Numbered from the stretch's first letter, positions 44,966 to 58,813 are shown. The stretch: 64,000 nt of DNA from Harmothoe impar (GCA_947462335.1 OX381714.1:35488025-35552024), one strand, 5' to 3'. Notes: generated by a model not told the origin, from the letters alone. Made by a program: numbers and translations.

Positions 44966-47900
44966 CAGACTCTTCTTGACTCTTCTTAAGCTCAAATCCA
45001 AACATCATCAAAATAACAAACACATTGTAGGAGAGCTGTAGAATATGGTACATAACCACTGAGGTATAGGTTATTATAATAACATAACTCAGGCAGTGTG
45101 ACATACAGGCGTTGCCCTGTTGTAGTCTGACACTATCAACATTGTCAATGCCATTACAAATCCGTTATTTGTCTAGGATTAACCTAGTGCTAGAGGATGC
45201 TACTTAGTAAGGCCAAATATAATGCCCCTTCTATAGTCCCCCTTTTGAAGAGGATATCCTTGTTTGCAGATTTATATGATAATGATAACAATTTTGTAAT
45301 GGGATTTCAACGAATACAGACACTGTATGTATTTCCTAGTGAAGAAGATTAAGAAATTACTTTTGGCTTTACTAGAGTTCCATCCTAGTTATGATCTTAC
45401 ATCTTCACCCGAATACCGTCTTTGAATCCACATGCTAAACACAAATTGAAACTCTTTGAACATGGAATGAAGACGTTATAAAAAGAACCTAAAGGCATTT
45501 GAATCAGGAATCAACTGTCAGCATTTTTCCTAGGGGTAGGAAATTGGAGAGGTCTGTGAGTTTCAGACCAGAATGATATGTCAAGTGTTGGGTGAAGGAT
45601 GAGAGGGACATGAGGTGTGGGAGGCGGGCATGTTCGAATTGGTCTGAGCCAGTTATGTGCTTTTTGTACTGCAGCCATTTCTACCTCTACCATCAGTTCA
45701 GACGCTGCAGTTGTCAGTGCTTTTTGGCTGGGCAGCGAACTAATTCCCTCTGCTGATGAACTATGCACCACATGCTCCCTCACCCTCCTACTCCGACTCA
45801 GTTTCTTGTTACTACTTCTTGTAACCTATACTGGAAGAGACCATCTCTTCAAGGACAGAAACAGAGTTCAAGACGGAAAGGGGGGTGAACGTGCAGAGGA
45901 AAGCAGAGATTATAGAAGAGTTAATAGCTTGAAAATATACATTGTCATAATTTTATCATAGAATGAAAATTGCTGACTGTGCATTGTTTGTCGTTTAACA
46001 TAATGATTATACTGTCAAGCTGGCAAATATGGATGTCAGTTTGGTGTGCAACCAAAATCATCTTCATGCAAGATAAAGTCTGCTCTACTAGGCATTTAAC
46101 AGTTAGGTATAAGTTACAAGTATACACATTTGCAGAGATATCATATTCTTCTTATTCATATTGTGTGCAATAGGGTTAACAGTGGGGCCATCAGCTGTGC
46201 ATACTATGAGGTTATGAAACTAAGACCCAATAGGATGAAGATAGCAATGACTAGAATAAACATCTTTGATAGTAATGTAGTAGACAGGCTAGGATCTGGT
46301 TGAGACGCGAGTGATGGTCTGAGAGTTTTTTCATGGCTTCCTCCTGTGGTAATTATGTCATTTATATTTAACTGTGGACACCCCTTTGCCGAGGGGTCTC
46401 CACTGCCATAAAAAAGGGTGCCAGTCATGCGGTGACTGCTCACATTAAAAAGTGGGTAATGATAGAAGCAAAGGGGAAATGGCTTTTAGAAGAGAATAAC
46501 CTGTGGGTGGAATATGAAATAGGTTGGGAGAACAGCAGGAATGACTTCAATACGTCATCTCCTCAAAGCCTTCCTCTAGAAAATACTATCTCTTCCAAAA
46601 CACTTAACAAACTCAAATGGTGATTCCTAATTGTTTTCTATCACACCAAGGATAGTACGTAAAGCAATTTACACACATCTATATTATTATACACACATAA
46701 ATTGAATTCATAATTATCTGGATCTTATATTATATCAGTAATTTGCTGCAGCCCATCCTCTGTTTGCTGGCTTTGGTTAATGTTTGCTTTCCTCATTATA
46801 TTTCTTAACACTGCTCCATTCTGCCCCGTGCTTTATCACACTTATATACAAATGAAGAGCTTGGCTTCAAAACGCAATAATCATCATCAAAGAATTAAGG
46901 CACAGTGTTTTTGTCAAGATTCCCTGAGGGCAATTATCATTATTTGGTAGCTAAATGTATACTTGATAGAAACTTATGACATGAAAAATATATCAATTAT
47001 GGACAAATGTTTTAGGATCGCCTTTAACTATCTATAAACCATAGTTTTGTCTCTTTTCTTTTTTCAAATGGCGTTCATTGTATTTTGGAGCGAAACTCTT
47101 CAAATCCATCCATGCACCTTTCATCAAACGTATGGATAATCATAGTACCGCATACCTCTACACTATCCTGTCAAAAAGGAATCTAATATTGGGCTTGCAC
47201 TAAAGGACTGTGAACTCAATGCACTACTCGTTTTAGTCATTCTATCAAATGTACCCACCGTGAAATCCAATATTTGAATTATTCAAACATTTTCAAATAT
47301 TTACATTCTTGTCAACCACCATGCATTCACTGTGATGTTTCCATGACCTGATTTATCAATACCAACCTGCATTTGCCACACAATGTGTCAGGCTACCTCT
47401 TTAACACCATATAATTATAAATCACTTCTGTGTAACATTGGGCTTTGGATTATGTTTTGTAATGATCATGTAGCGTCATGTGTTAAGATGTATGTCCGAT
47501 AAGCACTGATGAGTATAATATATGATAATAATAAATTGAGATTGACTACAAGATCGTAGCTGCTGCCAACGCTTGTATAAAATGGTTTACATTATTTGTA
47601 TATCTTTTAATGAAGAATCAAACAAAGTCTCTATTCACGACTTGAATGTTTTGATTAAAATATTGCAGTTCAGATTCGATGACACCTCCTGTGAATTAGT
47701 GTTGACAGGAACGATACAACTGTACGCTATTCATTTTCTTGAAGTATGCACAAGGTTCACAGTCTTTAAATGTAATTGGTAAAAACAGAATAGTTTTATA
47801 GAATGTGATTTAGTCTCACGGGCTATAGAAAGTTGAGTGCTTGCTGAGTCGGAGTCAAGGGCCGAGCACATTACTAGTGCTCATTATTGGTACTTGTTAT

Positions 47901-50019
47901 TGAAAGCCCATTCTCAATGCACGTCGATTCCTATCCACTATCCCCTCAACTGCCAACCCTACGTATGCATTACCCTAGAGGAATTCCCAGTTCCCAATTG
48001 ACACAAGTAAATGTCTAGGTATAGATTAACCATAGATACATTCATGGGGTGCCAGCTGGAAAGGGTTAGGAAATGCTATGGAGACATAGATAACGTTATA
48101 AGATGTCCAGGTCTGGGTGTTAATTACATTCCACACAGAGTATAACATTGCACCCCCGATCCTTCTACCCCTCGTACAGGAGACTGACATTTTCTGTATA
48201 TGCAAGGGACGTTGCCCTATAGTACATGCTGGCTCAGCGTAATTCAAAAATGCTATGGTCCTGAGCAGTGCATTTATCTTTGAACAGTATTGAATCCAGA
48301 TATTAAAACCATGGACCTGCCAGACAAAGCAAGCAAATCTCTGTTGTTTAATGATGTGATCATATGAGAAAATAACGTTATGAAACCAACTACTTAAAAA
48401 TTGTATTATTCATAACAAGCATGACAAGCATTCAACATGATAGAATGGCACTTGTTATTTTGGCATGTAAATTTGTTGTTTATCCCATGAGAGACATCAA
48501 TATTCATTTTGGGATTTTATAAAAGGATGTTTCCGTTGTCTGCAGATGAAACCAGCCATTTGAAGTACAGATAAGGCAGACAGTGCAATTATTTCTGAAC
48601 AAAGGAAAGTAGGATATTACTTTCAACATTCTTGAAATTCCATTTCGGTATTTATAGAAATACAATAATAATCCTTTGTTGATCCTAATTTGAAAAGGAA
48701 CCGCAAATATCTTCAAACTAAGATTAACAGAAAGATGAAAATATCCCACAAAGGAGTCATCATGCGTCTGCAGAGCAAATGTACTTTCAACTTTCTCTCA
48801 TTTTCCCTAGGAGTTTGACAAATCGAAAAGCATGTCGTTTGCTGGTGAGTCTAACGAATAAGATAAGTGAAGTAGTGCATAGGAGATCGGGGAAGTGGCA
48901 AAGCAGGTTGCATTATGTTTAGATCGCTTCAGGTACTTTAGTGCTCTTTTCACTACTTTTCTATCTGCGTAATCAGTTTTGACTGCAGTTGTCAGAAAAT
49001 CCTCAATGTCTGGGCATTAACTTGGCATTAATATTGGTGATCTATGCAGCCTGTGATGCCCATTAACCAAGCTAGAGGACATAGTCTGCTTCCTCCTGCT
49101 ACTTCCTGTAATCTATCAAGATATTCTAGGGCGGCACCAAAGGTCAAGACCAAAAGGCGAAACAGATGAAAAAGATGCACACCTGGATGAATAAAGATAG
49201 AGTCTCATCTTATCAGTATTACATTTGGAATTTGGAATTTGATTATCTATACAATGCCCATAGGACATCAGTTCCTCCACTGAAGGCACGATACATAGTT
49301 TGGGAAGGGGGTTCAGTGTTCCCATTGCAATTATAATATTCTAGGACACCTGTTTGGAGGGAGGTTAATGATAGTAGGCCAGTGAGCAAGGGCTTGTTCA
49401 GCAATGTATCATGGTCCCACTGTAAGTAACCATGCTTAATTATTAGTAACATGTATTATCACTCATACAACCTTCGGTTACCTTCCCGAAACTCTTGGAT
49501 CTTTGTAAAAGGAATTTTGCTAACCAACAACTAAATGCTTTAAGTAAGCACTTTTCTATCAGATGATGCTCCTCACTGAATCAATCTAAATATTTGATCT
49601 TAAATTAAATGGATATCATGTCTTCCTGTTCCCCATCCCATGATATCTATGGCCAAAACCAACATCTGCATGTTATCCCACCTAGTTTTACATCCGGTTA
49701 TATCATTAAAGCCATTCCGCCACTCAAAAGAACCACTTCTGATATCTAAGATTTCTAAAAAGATGGGAGTCTTTCTGCAGATCCCCTTTTTGCATATCAA
49801 TGTATGTTTAATGAGAACTGCTTTCATACCTGAATGTTGCTATAGGCTATATGGAGGAGTTGGTTTCCGCTACAGACATTGGATGATATATGAGAAGTAG
49901 AGTACTGCGACTGTCAGACCCCGGAGCTAGTAATACTATAGTGTTTCATCAAGGGCCTTGACAGGTAAATACCAATCTGTCTGACCTGTGGCACACAGTT
50001 CACTGCAGCTTGAATGGCC

Positions 50020-51690
50020 ATGAAAGTGTACATACATGCAAGCTATGTCATGATTATCCTTGCAGCCAACCATATACAATAATCTCCACTGTTATCTGTA
50101 TAGGGAAGAAAGCGACCAATAAATATCAAATAGTTTCCTTCTTAGATTACAGTTCCCGTTGCTTGTAATATATGTAAGATCAGACAGGAGAGATGTGCGC
50201 TGCATCCATATGATATACTGTGTTCATTGTATGAAATTACACAATATGATTTCAAAATCATCTGGATGTAAGGAGTGGGCCCTAGTAACGACAGAAGGCT
50301 AATATTTCATTATAGAAGTATAGGTAAACATTATAATTCGTTATCTACAAAACAATAAAAAAAAAAACACGCACTGTTGTCCCAACAGTTGGGGTTCTCA
50401 CCATTGTACTCATGCGTTCCTCTTTTTAGCTCTGTCACCTTTTTCCACTCATTCATTTTTCATCACCCATTCAATACCCTGTTTAAATGAGAACATGCCA
50501 TGGAAATAAAAAAAGGGGGAGAACAGCCAGTTCTTGGCATTTGTGTGGGTGCAGAGGTGCTGATGACTCCATCAAAAGCTCTCTGTATTAGGTTCTGATT
50601 CCACACACACACCCGACTGCTGACTGATAATTGAGGAGATGGGCCAAGTTTCTTAGACCCTTAGACCCTCTTATAGATTCTAGCCACTTTTAAAGAATTA
50701 TTTTTGTTATGGCTTCAGTTAAATAAGGCTGGAATAAAGGTTGATATGTTGACAATATGAATGTATTCAATAGAAAATTAATACAACAATAATTAAGATG
50801 TCACACATCATGATAAATGGGGAAAAGTTGGGTTACTAGTAAATGCCGATGACCTTCATTATGAAAGATGTTGAACTGATTTGGATATTAGTTGGTGCTT
50901 TATATCTTAAACTGTCATCATTCATAACCTTTGTAATCAATAGCATCCTTCAACACTCATTCTCATTATTTCCTAAATTCTCACACTAATAGAATTAGTA
51001 CCTCCGAGCTCATCAACAATATAATACATAAAAGTTGCCGCCACCTCTCGCCTACTTCCTTGCTTGCCACTGAGAAGTGGCAACATGACGTGTCCTACGT
51101 CATCAGACATTGATGACGTCATTAATAATGGAGCCTATTCTTTCTACAAACCATGACTAGTTCCAATCAATTCCAGGCGGGCCCTCACCACCAACTACAG
51201 TCCATTCAAGCAGCGGTTATCATAGAATTTTTATTTTCTACACCAACCTCATTCCTGTCCCTGCACTAGCTCCCCTTTTACTCTCACTCTTTGAGGAGGC
51301 CATATTAGTTGGAAGAAAGATAGGGCCCTCTCAGCATTGATTGTATTGGGGAGCATGAGTGGTTCTGACATCTGAGTCATCTTGCATGCAAGCCATCTTA
51401 TCGCAGATAACTGGGAGGCAGCTGGATTGTCGTAAAATCCCCAATAACTGGGTCTGTTTCGGTTTGTTGGAGATTATCTGGCCTAATCTGGTGTGGCACA
51501 AGAGGGTAAAATCACGCCATGTCTTGGCAGATTGGGAAACACCGATGTTGTTGGCGTTGTGTGGTAGCTATAGGTATATTGGTGATGGGGTATTTTGGTT
51601 GGAGCTTGTGAGGGAATAGCGGATATATAGCTAAGTGGAACTGAATACATGCATTTATGGAGGCTTATCTGTATCCTATTTGCCCAGCAT
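50020..51690. other. No gene recognised
   Basis: AT-rich sequence. A palindromic TGACGTCA lies at 51114-51121 with a TACGTCA half-site at 51096. Otherwise nothing recognised. Confidence 0.45.
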
Positions 51691-51694
51691 CAGC

Positions 51695-52345
51695 ATGATA
51701 ATGAAAGATATAACATATTATGTTATTTTCTATGATTAGTAAAGGAAATGTACTGCACTTGCAGAGGTTGGCAACCCTTTTTTCCGAACCAAAGGTAGAT
51801 TTGTGTTCACTGGGGCAGAGGTAGCTGCATGATTTATATCTCCCTCCTTTAAACAGGGGAGTGTTGATACTCACCAAGGTAACACATGAGCTACAGTTGT
51901 ATTGATTTACTCAGAGATAATATGTTCCCAATTTCAACCCATACTCCTGCTGCTTTGGATGATTCTGTATCCAATTCCTAAAAACATACCTCATAATGAT
52001 GCAGTAGTCTCTACCGTAAATGTTTTGGTCATGAGCATTTATATTGCTCTGGGTCTTTTTCTCGTGATTGTACTGTTATTTACCAGTACAGATGCACAAA
52101 CTAAAGAGTGGGCGGTCGAATTGAAAGAATTGGCAACACCATATGCTACGGTTTCAACAAGATTTTTAAAGTATGATGATGAAATATGCAAGTTATATAA
52201 ATGTTCTATGATGAGTAAAGAAAATGTACTGCATTTGCAGAGCTCGAGGTCGGCAACCTTTTTTTTCTAACCAAGGGTAGATTTGTGTTCACACCACAGA
52301 GATCTTGGCCATAGGTAACTGCATGATTTTGATTTAAATCCCAAC
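51695..52345. repeat. Tandem duplication, about 510 bp offset
   Basis: Positions 51695-51850 and 52205-52345 share TGAT-AGTAAAG-AAATGTACTGCA, TTGCAGAG, GGCAACC and GGTAGATTTGTGTTCAC blocks. The interval between holds a 122-codon frame (51902-52270) with one strongly hydrophobic segment, not recognised and partly made of the repeat. Confidence 0.7.
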
Positions 52346-52840
52346 CGCCAACCTTTGCTTATGAGCAATTCCATTGCTTTGGGAGTTATTTCCTCTTTCA
52401 TCTTCTCAAAAGGTTATGAGACAGTTTAACTTGTTGAGAGAATGAGAGGTCTACACAGTAACCAGGCCTGTGTTCTACAGTTTTGACATCATCTTTGAAC
52501 CATCAAACCCTCCGTACTCCGGTGGAATCAATGGCTACATTACAGTTTTGATCAGCAACTGCCCTTCTTCCCCCATGATCTTCAAACACTTCTATGAGTG
52601 ATATATAACCTATCACTTTATAATGGATTGCTGTGGCATTGCCCCAAGGTTGTGCATTGATCTAGATCAAACTCCTGTGTAATACTATTCTATAAGTGGG
52701 CGGCGTTTCTATAAAACTTTTACATCCATAAGCTTTGTATGATTACCACTAAGGTTAATAACGGACACGTGCATAATAGAACCTCAAACATTGTACACTG
52801 GCTTACATCTACACATATGGTACCAATATGCTCTCTGTCA
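52346..52840. other. No gene recognised
   Basis: Nothing identifiable between the local duplication and the next repeat block. Confidence 0.4.
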
Positions 52841-53697
52841 TATTCCCCCCTGAGAGGATAGTACACTCTCTGATCGTTAGGGTGCGGCCTCCACCAAAGC
52901 ACAGCATGCACCAGCATAGGATATGGAGATTACCAAAATAGGGATAGGACAAGGCAAACAAAAAGGGAGGGTGTGGATCAAGCTAGGGCAGCACACAACA
53001 AAGTAAATCCTGGATCAAAGGTAGGGTACCCTGCTCCTATGCCAAGTCACAGAGTCTATGTGTATTGTCCCTTAAAACCTTTGACATGATAGGACTAGGG
53101 TGGTTTACAACAGAGAAAGGAGGGAGATAACAAAAAAAATGTCCTCATAAAACAGAAACAACAGAGAGCTCCCTGGGGGGTTTTCTACTTAATGTGCTCA
53201 TAACAAGGTGGTGCAGTGTTCTTTGATTGTTGGCTGGCAATAATGGTCCTGCCTATCTACCCCTTTTTCTGTCTTAGTTGTTAGGTTATGTAGATGTTAT
53301 TATCGTATTGAATACTATTACTCAGAAGCATGGCCTCCCTGTCTGAAGGTTTCATAATCAAAATGGCAGTAAGCGCACCTCATAGCTGTTCTACACATCA
53401 CTATGTTAGGATATTTAAACATAATGAGTAATTGTTCTGGCCATGCATAAAGTATTATGTGAAGTATAGCTTGATTACAGGAGGCATAGTTTATATGGAG
53501 GGGAGGGGTTTATAAATACGGTAAACGATACACTAGCTCCACACCAGGTTTACTTTCAAGCATGCAGAAGTTACATTTCCAGGATGGAGATAGCATACGG
53601 AAAATAACATTGAGAAACCTGTATCTCTCCCATAGCCAATAAAAGGCACAGCGAACATGTTGGAAGAGGTGTGGGTGGAAACCCTTAAGTAGGGTAG

Positions 53698-54128
53698 ACA
53701 CTGCCACCTAACGCTCCGATCCGCCCCATCTCGACCCATCTCGATCGTCCAGGCGGGTCCAGTCGGCCTGTGTATACCTGCTCCCGACCCAGTTGGAGCG
53801 GATCGGGGAGAGTCGGTAGATTTCAAGCAGTGCTTGAAATACGGGCCCGACTGGTGCGCAGTGGGGGGTGCAGATGGGATGGAGCGGGTCGGATGTGGCA
53901 GTGTATGTTGAAATCGGGAGCAGTCGGGAACAATCGGGAGAACTTAGACCAATGAATGGACACCATTTAGTCATGTGACCATCATTAATTAGTCTAACAA
54001 TGTATATACAGTCGGGCCCAGTCGGCAGTGTATACCTTTTCCCACGTCCCGCTCCATCTCATCTCGACCAGGGACAACTGGGTCAGTTGAGTTGGGATGC
54101 GGCGGATCGGTGCAACCAGCGGCTGTGT
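53698..54128. mobile_element. GC-rich element with imperfect inverted ends
   Basis: The left end ACACTGCCAC followed by CCGATCCGCCCCATC is mirrored at the right by ACACAGCCGC and CCGATCCGCCGCATC. Its base composition differs sharply from its surroundings, and CAGTCGG and GTGTATACC recur inside in both halves. No clear target duplication was found. It is absent from the paralogous interval near 58.8 kb as far as I can align. Confidence 0.5.
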
Positions 54129-54559
54129 AAGGCCTGCTTTACGATGCGCCCTAGAGACCCAAAGATGCTGCAGAATCTCACCAACTTTCCAACGCCTAGA
54201 GCAGTATCTGTAGACACCAAATCATTTGAAACCTTGTAAAACATGTTGTCTAAAGGCCAAGTTCACCAGGGGAATTACTGTTTTCTTTTTTGTATGTTGT
54301 TATCTAGAATAAGCAGGTGGGTAAAGAATGTACTGGGAATGAGTAGAGAGAGAGACAACGACAGATGGACAGAGAGAGGAACTTGGTGAGAGAGAGAAGG
54401 AGGGTGGGGGAAGAGCAGTATTTCAAATGGTGGGAAGAAATATGAGGGACACTGGAGATGTGGTGAGAGATATATGCGGGTGGCTAGTATGTCAGTGGCA
54501 ATAGAAAATAGAAACCGCCCCATTATCCAGCGCTGAAAACTAGAGGGAGCCATATATGA

Positions 54560-54625
54560 CTAGGTATTGAGAGCAACAAGGTTCCTTTGACCTATGCCAA
54601 CTGAGTTATACCCTGCCTGCCAATG
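54560..54625 (-). mobile_element. tRNA-derived SINE head, degraded
   Basis: The minus strand has TATAACTCAGTTGGCATAG (54610-54592) followed by GTCAAAGGAAC. This resembles both a tRNA D-arm and the piece at 44885-44965. No B-box was found. Confidence 0.4.
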
Positions 54626-55387
54626 AAGCACCTTGGTCATGTGATAGATGTGTTTCCGCTAGCTGGTTGGTGTCGATTTGTTCCAGGATCAGAGGGTACA
54701 CCATGGTGTGACAGAGGTGGGCAGGTGGGACGTGGTGGCTTATGTACCTTGGGGCAGGAGGGGGATGGAGGTCACCATCAACCACACCCCATTAATACAT
54801 CAAGCTGCTGGTCAGTGTATGGAGACTGAGTTCATCACATACAGGACAGTTTGAAGGATGTGGTTTTAGGATGTGTTCAGGATTTCAGAAGTGGGATGCA
54901 TTGCTGGGGCAGGTGAGGCACATGTATTATAATGATCATTTTTCTATAATATACAAATCCATAGTCAAGCTACTAGAAGGTCACAGAAGGCGCCAACCTG
55001 TTTTTGTAAGGAATAACGCCGGTTGTCAGTGAATGTGGAAAATACAGATGAATAACATATCGCTTTCTCTTTTTCTACTTGACAATATGCGAAGTTATTC
55101 CAGTGAAAGTATAATTATGTATGCGCATGAAAATAGAAAATAAAAAAATGGTTAATGTATCTAGTCTGAATTAGTGATTGATGACATCATGGATATACAC
55201 AGTACTATATCTATAATATGACCAGTGTGTTGACTGTGTAGGATTTTGTAGGAGAAGCTATTTTGTCTGACACCCTGCAGTGACATAGCTTACATCTCCC
55301 AATCAAAGCTTTGAGGGCCCATTAAAGCAGGCAGTGCTGTACCATGTGTTGATAGTCAAATCAGAAAAGATCAAAATTGTGACCCAT

Positions 55388-55870
55388 CTAGGGAAAAGAC
55401 CCCTTCAGGCGGGATTTTTAGCTCTGGTTTTGGCCAACAGGAGGCACCATAGATGCAAAAGAGTGTTAAATACATGAAAAAGGTTCTAAAACCATTTTTT
55501 TATGTAGAATGCAATGATCTTCATGAAATAATTCCATCTTTGATGCAAACATTCTATATTTGGAATGCAAAAAGAACGTTTTTGTGAAGAATTAGCACAT
55601 ATGATACTTTCTGGTTGCCATGGAAACTATCCCAAAAGCCTAAATTGGAGGTCATAATCCGGATTTCTTTAAAAATCCCATCAGTTACCCAAAACTGAAA
55701 ACAGAACGCAAAAATTCCTTCTAGAACCAAATTTAGACTAATAAATCCAATTTTATTTGGTTATCTTTAAATAATACTGATTTTTCATAATTATCATCAT
55801 TTACTATGGGATACAATGCAATTAGAGCTTATTTACCATTTTCAATTAGTGATATTATAATGGACAACAT
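55388..55870. mobile_element. Diverged relative of the 34527 TIR element
   Basis: Shares with 34540-35020, in order, GGGATTTTTAG, TGGTTTTGGCCA, CAGGRGGCA, TTTGGAATGCAAAA, TCTGGTTGCCATGGAAAC and AGAGCTTATTTACCATTTTCA. The left terminus is degenerate (GGGAAAAGACCCCTTCAGG) and the right terminus was not found. An old copy. Confidence 0.7.
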
Positions 55871-57062
55871 GTATGCAACGTATTGTGCATGACATATGGG
55901 ATTGGAAGTCTAAAAAAAACTCAGTATCTCTTTTTGGCACCTACATGGTGCTATGATGCTAGCAATGGAATCTCCAGTGGCTAAAGGGCTAGGATTATGG
56001 AAGAGACCAGAGGAGGTTGGCAATCAATAAGAAGGTATGGTACTTGTAAACAGCTGCTTTATAGGTAATACTTATTGCCTCCTATTATATCATAGACATC
56101 TAGGCTTATTTCATCCTGATAATGACTGGCATTATTTACAGATTATTTAAACAGATTCGCCCCCCACTTTAAGAATTCCCTGATTTGGCCAAAATGAGGG
56201 GCTTGTCAGGAACAAAGTGTTTGGAATAGAATTGGATCAGGTCAACAGTCTATGCTATGCAAGATCTGAAATTTGTATAGGGCCCCTTGCCACTGTTTTT
56301 CATTTGATAATATCAAACGCCTCTGTTGTCTAATGTGACCCCTACAAGACGAAGTATTAAAGAGAGATTATCAAGCCTTTTCTCTGCCAGTAACAGTTGA
56401 TGTTACTAAGCTCTAATGATATACTTCGATCATAATCAATAATGTTCTATGCTAAACTGTTGTTCAACATCACTGAGAGCCTATTGTGAAATTCTATCAA
56501 TCACTATGTGCATTTCTAGGTTCAGAGATAATCTCCTAAGATGTCATTGTACTGTTGTCACTGTTGACCATATTATGATTATTAGTCTTGGGCAAATTGG
56601 AAAGAATCACTGGCATATTAACCATAATAATGTGGAAGGGAGAGGTGTTTAGCCCGTTTTGATAATCCAGAGATCCTGATGCGCAGAATGCTCTTGTTTC
56701 AAAAATTGTGCTACTCTTCTATCCATCACAGATAATGAGATGACCATTCATTAAATTGTTGAGGACATTGTACAGAAATGTACAAGGGCAGAAAATGTCC
56801 TTTATCATAAGTGTTTCTCACCCAATTGATAATGTACATGCCTACTTGTAGAGGCTGTTGACGTTACTCACCTGGAAAAGGAAAGGAATTACAGTATAAG
56901 TAACATGATAGCATCAGTATTGACAAAGATCTAGTAGTTTATCAATGTAGTATAGATGAAGGGGGTTCTTCCATCACTACATATAATCCATGGGGGGCCA
57001 TTGATATATGTATGGAGAAATATCGTTCCCAGGTTCCCAGGGTGATCATCAATAATAAAGAT

Positions 57063-57075
57063 TCTCTCTCTCTCT

Positions 57076-57139
<64 letters not shown>

Positions 57140-57150
57140 GTCTCTCTCTG
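57063..57150. repeat. (CT)n microsatellite
   Basis: About 88 bases of CT with few interruptions. The Arg-Glu frame across it is an artefact. Confidence 0.95.
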
Positions 57151-58746
57151 ATTGACCATAAACACCCTACCACCATGTAAGATTCACACCGTCTGATGCT
57201 TTTAACCTTGTCTTGTGACATCGCTACCCAGAAAAAAGTGTCCATAAGCTACTCACCACTTGTACTCCTACCCACCGACACCTCATCTTTTATAATTCAG
57301 TGTTTTGTTTAGATTTATGAATTTTGCATGAACTTGTAAGCTTTCTACCACGAAGCACTATAGGCTAACCTTGAATCACGTGTGTAAAATGACACTACAG
57401 ACACTGTAGATTAGCTTACAGCTATATTTAGACACCGTATTCATACTCTATCAGTTCTATTTCCCCCCTGAGAGGAGTGTATGCTCCCCCATGGTTATGG
57501 TGCCCTACAAAAGCAAAACATGCACCAGCATAAGATTATGGAAAATACCAAAAAGAGACAAGAGAGGGCTAACAAAAAGGGGGTATGGAAATCAAGCTAG
57601 GGCAACACACAACAAAGTGAATGCCGGATCAAAGGTAGACTACCCCTTTCCCCTGCCAAGTCAGAGGGTCCATGTGTTTCATACCCATTAAAGGCTATGA
57701 CATGCGGGTACTGTTGTAGTCACAAATGAATTGTAGTCACAATTGAAAGGTGGCAAGAAGCAAAGGAATGGTAACATATAACAGAAACAATGCAGTCAAT
57801 AACAGTCCTACTTATCCACCCTCATTTTATTTTGCTGTAGCTGATGTGTCATGTATTTGCCTTCAGCATAACATAATATAATGTTATCCAGGTGGTTTAA
57901 CATTCTAAATGATGTGTTCTTTGCAGAACGTCTGTGAAGAATCATACATCTTAGAGGCTGGGAGAAAAGAGTTACATATATGGAGGCAAATACAAAAGGC
58001 ATATTTCTTTTGAAAAAATACCTGAACTTCACCTTTTTGATCAACTCTACAAATATAGACTACTCTATGCATTACTAGCCATTCATGACTAGAGACCCCC
58101 CAGATCATATTGCCACAAACAAGACTGCACTGGGTTTGACCTCAACACCATCTCCCAGTCCCACCTTTGTTTACAAGTTCAACTAACTTATTCTTCTAGA
58201 ATTACTGGTAAGGACCCTAATCAACCTCAGTAATTTCCTAATAACTCACACCTGATGAGACATTCAAGTCGAAACCACTCCAATTGTACCATCATACACC
58301 CTGAGTTTTACTCAGCTTGACACAAGCCCCAAATTCCCATGGGGATTTATTACCTCAAACACTAAATATCACCTAAGTCCTAAACATCTGCTCTAAGATA
58401 GTTGCCTTATTTGGCAGTCAACTCACAATCTGTTTGGAGAGTGAGTCTGCCTGGACTAAGGAAGTGATGTCACAGACTAAATCCCTGAGCTCTGATTGGC
58501 CAGAGCCAGCTGGTAACCATGGTACACATAAGCATAGTGAGCCTTGTAAACAAGGCATTCAGTGGTTGTGTAAAGTAGGGACAAGAAGTCTTTTCCCGTT
58601 TTTCCCCAAAAGGCATATTTAGGAATCGCAGGCACATCCTAATGCATGTTTCGCTGAACTATTCCCCATTAATTTACAAATATGTATATATAACTTGTAG
58701 AGAAGGCACCTGATCTAATGAGATAAATAAACAAAGGTGCACGAGT

Positions 58747-58813
58747 AGAGTTCCACACTGAGGGTTATATCACGAGGCGAAGCTGAGTGAAATAACCCTC
58801 AGTGGGAAACTCT
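58747..58813. repeat. 67 bp hairpin, possible MITE core
   Basis: AGAGTTCCACACTGAGGGTT at the left is complementary to AGAGTTTCCCACTGAGGGTT read from the right. The stem is about 27 bp with four mismatches or fewer, and a loop contains GAGGCGAAGC. Further short inverted repeats follow to about 59010 (CGTGAAA/TTTCACG), so the hairpin may be part of a 270 bp non-autonomous element. Confidence 0.7.

Larger units (their letters stand above)
30100..50020. repeat. Up to four diverged tandem copies of a larger unit
   Basis: Colinear anchors: 30115-30215 and 39755-39855; 30520-30625, 32885-32935 and 40135-40245; 33150-33320 and 40470-40660; 32220-32320, 35230-35330 and 45125-45215; 34124-34368, 41330-41574 and more weakly 47815-48090; 36360-36700, 45505-45830 and 48780-49120; 36890-36960 and 46020-46090; 37230-37330 and 46440-46540; 39295-39430 and 49870-50010. 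Unit length varies because transposons have inserted. No domain-bearing frame is conserved. Confidence 0.7.

Noticed and set aside
56931..57245. Arg-Glu repeat frame
   Set aside because: Translation of the (CT)n tract.
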